7,889 nucleotides of DNA from CAVALG01 sp963589585. Lineage in GTDB: Bacteria > Bacillota > Clostridia > Oscillospirales > Acutalibacteraceae. The stretch covers positions 1 through 7,889 of the forward strand of contig CAVALG010000100.1 in NCBI GenBank assembly GCA_963589585.1, written 5' to 3'. Position 1 is the first letter of the stretch. Each line of letters starts with the position of its first letter. A program made the translations under genes and the position numbers. The notes beneath the pieces are model-generated. The model was not told the origin of the DNA. It was given only the letters and a program-made list of their open reading frames with translations, and searched no databases. Positions 5,677-7,889 of this stretch are shown piece by piece.

Positions 5677-5955
5677 TCAGCAATCCACCCACTCAATATC
5701 TTTTTCAACTTCCCAAAATGTTTTACCGCCGAATATCTCGGCATTTTCAAATTCTGCAACGGGATAATTATTATCATTTGAGAAAGCACGCCACTCAAAA
5801 TTATTGTCAGGCGACTCAAGAATATACAGTTCCAACATTGGTTTATTTTCTTTAAAATAGCCCTGTATAAAATACTTATTTCCATTATACAGAAAAAAGC
5901 GTTCATCACTGTAGTGCAGTCCTTTGATAAATTCTTCTGCACTGCCATTTATCAA
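5677..5955 (-). CDS. Uncharacterised small acidic protein, probable TTG start
   Basis: The 92-aa product has no signal peptide or membrane helix and is rich in aromatic and acidic residues. Two blocks look conserved: AEEFIKGLHYSDERFFLYNGNKYFIQGY is spread over residues 6-33, and the end carries IFGGKTFWEVEKDIEWVDC (74-92). I recall similar unnamed proteins in Clostridia but know no function. The only usable start in this frame is TTG at 5955, with AAGGG about 12 bases upstream and a stop seven codons before it. An ATG at 5948 opens another frame of 96 codons, which lacks these blocks and has unlikely composition. The weak start could mean an N-terminal lesion. It is 33 bp after ogt and just before the terminator at 5551-5591, so it is probably the last gene of that unit. 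Confidence 0.72.
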   Translation of the reverse strand: MINGSAEEFIKGLHYSDERFFLYNGNKYFIQGYFKENKPMLELYILESPDNNFEWRAFSNDNNYPVAEFENAEIFGGKTFWEVEKDIEWVDC

Positions 5956-5988
5956 TTCAAATTCACACCCTTAAAATATTTTTGCTTT

Positions 5989-6522
5989 TTACAATGCCGT
6001 TCCTTTTTTGGGAATGAAGAAATGCGAGGTGTCTGCCTTTTCCAATTTGAGCAACCGTATTTTTTTATCAATTCCGCCTGCGTATCCCGTTAAACTTCCG
6101 CCGGTTCCCACCACTCGGTGGCAAGGTATTATTAAAGAAATTGAGTTGTGCCCCACCGCTCCGCCGACAGCTTGTGCCGACATTTTTACAAGTCCTTTTC
6201 GGGCGGCAATTTTTTCCGCAATTTCGCCGTAGGTCATTGTTTTGCCATACGGTATAGTAAGCATAACTTTCCACACCGATTTACGAAATTCGGTTGTTTG
6301 CATTAAAAGCGGCGGCGTGAAATCGGGTTCGTTACCGCCGAAATATATATCAAGCCATTTTGATGCAAGGCGGAAAATCGGCAAGTTCTTTTCCTCGTAT
6401 TGAGGCGTGAGGGTATCGGCATAGTACTTCTGCCCGTCAAACCACAAGCCCGTAAGTTCTGCCCCGTTGCTTGCAAGCGTAATGCCGCCCAACGGCGAAT
6501 TGTAATGATAGATATAGGTCAT
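5989..6522 (-). CDS. ogt: Methylated-DNA--[protein]-cysteine S-methyltransferase (O6-alkylguanine repair)
   Basis: The 177-aa protein moves the alkyl group from O6-methylguanine in DNA to its own cysteine in a one-use reaction. The N-terminal domain (1-75) begins with YNSPLGGITLASNGAELTGL (7-26), typical of Ogt. The DNA-binding, catalytic domain has TEFRKSVWKVMLTIPYGKTM (77-96), TYGEIA (97-102), AVGGAVGHNSISLIIPCHRV (118-137) and GYAGG (146-150). The acceptor is Cys134 in PCHR. The usual AVGxANxxNPIS is here AVGGAVGHNSIS, so Pro after Asn is Ser, a mild variation. ATG 6522 has GGAG 8 bases upstream; an in-frame ATG at 6543 has none. It follows the hydrolase gene by 29 bp and is probably co-transcribed with it. 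No Ada-type regulatory domain is present. Confidence 0.93.
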   Translation of the reverse strand: MTYIYHYNSPLGGITLASNGAELTGLWFDGQKYYADTLTPQYEEKNLPIFRLASKWLDIYFGGNEPDFTPPLLMQTTEFRKSVWKVMLTIPYGKTMTYGEIAEKIAARKGLVKMSAQAVGGAVGHNSISLIIPCHRVVGTGGSLTGYAGGIDKKIRLLKLEKADTSHFFIPKKGTAL

Positions 6523-6551
6523 AATTCCATCTCCGTATGGCATAGCAGGTT

Positions 6552-7352
6552 TTACAGTTCCAAAGTTTCAAGGTCTTCGGGAATATATAAATTACCGGAA
6601 AAATACTTTCTGCCCTCGTCAGTGTACAGTTGTTTCCGATTTTTAATATTTTTATCCTCGGTATGGTATAAAACAAGGTTGCGAACGCCGAGTTTTTGGG
6701 CAAGCAGGCAAGCATCTTTAACGGTTGAATGATGTTTTTCATAAGGGTCAAATATATCCGCCTGGGAATACAGGCAAAAAGCCTCGTGCAGCAGCCAATC
6801 ACACCCTGCCGCATATTTTTCCTCGCACGGATTATACGGTTCGTCACCGCAGCAAACCAGTTTTTTACCGTTATCGAGTTCCATACAAAACCCGAATTGT
6901 TTAGCCTTTGTTGAGCCGATATCAAAAAAGGTTACATTTCTGCCGTTTATGATTCTTGTTTCGCCGTCGTCAACAACATTCAAATGCAGTCGGTCGCCGA
7001 TAAACCGCGTAATTTTGTGCGGCAAAAGTTTTTGCGAAATATCATATATAAGGTCGATAACCTCTTTATGCCCGTATATGTTCGCCTCGCCCTTATATTC
7101 GCCGTGATTCATTGTTTGGCAGATCATTCTTACCATCCATATAATCCCCATCAAATGGTCAATATGTTTGTGGGTAATAAAAATTTCGCGCATATCCATC
7201 CAATCGTAACCTGCCGATTTTAGCCGTCCGAGAACAGTGTTACCGCCACCGCCGTCAACCATAAAATGCTTGTCGCCGTCGTCAATTACAAAACAGGTAT
7301 TATAGCACTCGGTAACAAGAGCGTTGCCCGTGCCCAACATTGTCAATTTCAA
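6552..7352 (-). CDS. MBL-fold metallo-hydrolase, RNase Z-like, TTG start
   Basis: The 266-aa protein has the metallo-beta-lactamase fold with two-metal ligands. MLGTGNA (5-11) is the opening strand-turn. The signature is THKHIDH (60-66; H61, H63, D65, H66). Further ligand motifs are CCGDEPY (167-173; D170), LLHEAF (187-192; H189), KHHST (206-210) and LYHTED (228-233; H230). The order and the HST...H ending place it in the RNase Z/ElaC-like group, but the long flexible arm of tRNA 3' processing enzymes is not obvious, so tRNA activity is unproven. The substrate is unknown. TTG at 7352 has GAGG 8 bases before it. The next ATG (7340) would remove part of the first strand. It has ten cysteines, high for its size. 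A near-consensus promoter lies just upstream and ogt follows. Confidence 0.9.
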   Translation of the reverse strand: MKLTMLGTGNALVTECYNTCFVIDDGDKHFMVDGGGGNTVLGRLKSAGYDWMDMREIFITHKHIDHLMGIIWMVRMICQTMNHGEYKGEANIYGHKEVIDLIYDISQKLLPHKITRFIGDRLHLNVVDDGETRIINGRNVTFFDIGSTKAKQFGFCMELDNGKKLVCCGDEPYNPCEEKYAAGCDWLLHEAFCLYSQADIFDPYEKHHSTVKDACLLAQKLGVRNLVLYHTEDKNIKNRKQLYTDEGRKYFSGNLYIPEDLETLEL

Positions 7353-7384
7353 GCCGCTCGCCTCTTTAAAGTAAAGTTTTAATA

Positions 7385-7414
7385 ATTATATTACAAGCGG
7401 TGCTGTTATGTCAA
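7385..7414 (-). promoter_or_regulatory. Vegetative (sigma-A type) promoter of the hydrolase-ogt unit
   Basis: TTGACA (7409-7414) and TATAAT (7385-7390) on the minus strand are both perfect hexamers, 18 bp apart. They lie just downstream of the terminator of the regulator gene. Transcription would start near 7378, leaving a leader of about 25 bases that contains the GAGG ribosome site for the TTG-started hydrolase gene. Confidence 0.87.
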
Positions 7415-7431
7415 ACTTAATTGTAAATATT

Positions 7432-7458
7432 AAAAACGCACCGACCACTGTCGGTGCG
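7432..7458 (-). terminator. Intrinsic terminator of the XRE regulator gene
   Basis: CGCACCGAC (7437-7445) and GTCGGTGCG (7450-7458) form a perfect 9-bp stem with a 4-base loop. On the minus strand it is followed by TTTTTAATATTT. It lies 16 bp after the stop codon of the helix-turn-helix gene. Confidence 0.92.
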
Positions 7459-7474
7459 CTCTCAAATTCGGATT

Positions 7475-7783
7475 TTACTTTCGCAAGCCTTTGGCTAATG
7501 TAATTAAATTATCTATCTGTTCACCGCTTAAACCCTTTGCAACGAAATAAAGTTCTGTCGCTTTGGAGGGATTATCGGTTTCAATGTCAAAAAAGTCTTT
7601 AGGCGTAATTCCGAGAAATTCACAAATATAGAAAATTCCCGAAAGTGACGGCATAGATTTACCGCTTTCAATATTATTGATGTAACCGGGGTTTTGCCCC
7701 ATTGACAAGCTCATATCACGGGCAGACACGCCCTTTTGTTCGCGTAATAAGGCTAACCGCACCGAAAAATCTTTTTCTGTCAT
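7475..7783 (-). CDS. XRE-family helix-turn-helix transcriptional regulator
   Basis: The 102-aa protein has an HTH_3/Cro-CI-type DNA-binding domain over about 5-66. LALLREQKGVS (10-20) is helix 1. ARDMSLSMGQ (21-30) with NPGYINNIESGKSMPSL (31-47) forms the helix-turn-helix with the recognition helix at about 31-38. IFYICEFLGITPKDFFDIE (50-68) completes the fold. A short C-terminal helix (GLSGEQIDNLITLAKGLRK, 84-102) may serve dimerisation. There is no ligand or protease domain, so it is a simple repressor-like protein; its targets are unknown. ATG 7783 has AAGGCGG 7 bases upstream; a second purine run, GAGAGG, abuts the ATG. A near-palindrome upstream suggests autoregulation. It is a single-gene unit between two terminators. 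Confidence 0.93.
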   Translation of the reverse strand: MTEKDFSVRLALLREQKGVSARDMSLSMGQNPGYINNIESGKSMPSLSGIFYICEFLGITPKDFFDIETDNPSKATELYFVAKGLSGEQIDNLITLAKGLRK

Positions 7784-7815
7784 CCTCTCACCGCCTTGTA
7801 ATATTTTACCTATAT

Positions 7816-7836
7816 AAAACCAATAATATCGGTTTT
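7816..7836 (-). promoter_or_regulatory. Near-palindromic candidate operator/promoter region of the XRE regulator
   Basis: AAAACC (7816-7821) and GGTTTT (7831-7836) are inverted arms. With one mismatch the symmetry continues to ATA/TAT around a central base, giving 9 of 10 paired positions in 21 bp. On the minus strand TATATA (7811-7816) or TAAAAT (7803-7808) could be a -10 box, but no good -35 is visible. The site lies 33 bp before the start codon, as expected for self-repression. It could be chance AT-rich symmetry. Confidence 0.4.
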
Positions 7837-7874
7837 AAAAACGCACTGTGAAAATTGCTTTTCACAGTGCGTTT
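7837..7874 (-). terminator. Long perfect stem-loop terminator of a gene beyond the right edge
   Basis: The two arms 7839-7854 and 7859-7874 are perfect 16-bp inverted copies (core CGCACTGTG / CACAGTGCG) with a 4-base loop. On the minus strand the stem is followed by TTTTTAAAA, which makes a good intrinsic terminator in that direction. On the plus strand it ends in GTTTGATG, which is weaker. It probably terminates an unseen minus-strand gene, or serves both strands if that gene pair is convergent. Confidence 0.85.
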
Positions 7875-7889
7875 GATGTATTGCTATCA

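Noticed and set aside
5658..5948. 96-codon minus-strand frame with an ATG start overlapping the 92-aa hypothetical protein
   Set aside because: It has a better start codon but cysteine- and isoleucine-rich sequence without the conserved-looking blocks; the TTG frame matches a protein type I recognise.
6437..6925. 162-codon minus-strand frame overlapping the hydrolase and ogt genes
   Set aside because: It runs through two well-identified genes in another frame and shows no family motif.
7839..7874. Perfect 16-bp inverted repeat as a possible CRISPR repeat or transposon end
   Set aside because: It occurs once, has a 4-base loop and a T-tract on one side, and is fully explained as an intrinsic terminator.

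Overview
The window looks like chromosome of an endospore-forming anaerobic Firmicute of the class Clostridia. The main reason is a complete spoIIIAA-AH sporulation operon. An Asp23-family gene follows it, and the other genes resemble families I know from gut-type Clostridia (an RNase Z-like metallo-hydrolase, Ogt, a small acidic hypothetical protein). Base composition is moderate. Every gene I can support is on the minus strand, so the layout reads from right to left. I see no insertion sequence, tRNA, rRNA, CRISPR array or phage gene.

Right end (7889 to about 7430). A perfect 16-bp stem-loop terminator (7837-7874) closes a gene lying outside the window. Next comes a 21-bp near-palindrome (7816-7836) in front of a 102-aa XRE-type helix-turn-helix regulator (7475-7783). 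That gene has its own hairpin terminator (7432-7458), so the regulator is an insulated single-gene unit.

Right middle (7414 to 5551). A near-consensus vegetative promoter (TTGACA, 18 bp, TATAAT) drives a probable three-gene unit. Its members are an RNase Z-like metallo-beta-lactamase-fold hydrolase with a TTG start, an Ogt-type O6-alkylguanine-DNA methyltransferase, and a 92-aa uncharacterised protein. A strong GC-rich hairpin with a T-tract (5551-5591) ends it.

Centre (5533 to 700). A good candidate sigma-E promoter lies just downstream of that terminator and precedes spoIIIAA, AB, AC, AD, AE, AF, AG and AH. The genes overlap by a few bases or are separated by at most about a dozen. Together they encode the mother-cell side of the SpoIIIA-SpoIIQ channel (feeding tube) between mother cell and forespore. 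SpoIIIAA is the ATPase. AB, AC, AD, AE and AF are membrane parts. AG and AH are single-pass ring proteins, with AH contacting SpoIIQ from the forespore. A SpoIIID-like heptamer lies in the spoIIIAA leader and may give feedback control.

Left end (699 to 1). The stop codon of spoIIIAH abuts the -35 box of a good vegetative promoter, which would uncouple the Asp23-family gene from sporulation. A GNAT acetyltransferase follows and runs off the left edge. The accB-accC and nusB neighbours known from Bacillus subtilis are missing between or after these genes.

I found no convincing new multi-gene system. The points most worth checking are the regulatory junctions at both ends of the spoIIIA operon, two changed signature motifs in SpoIIIAA, the uncharacterised 92-aa protein and the regulator's putative operator.
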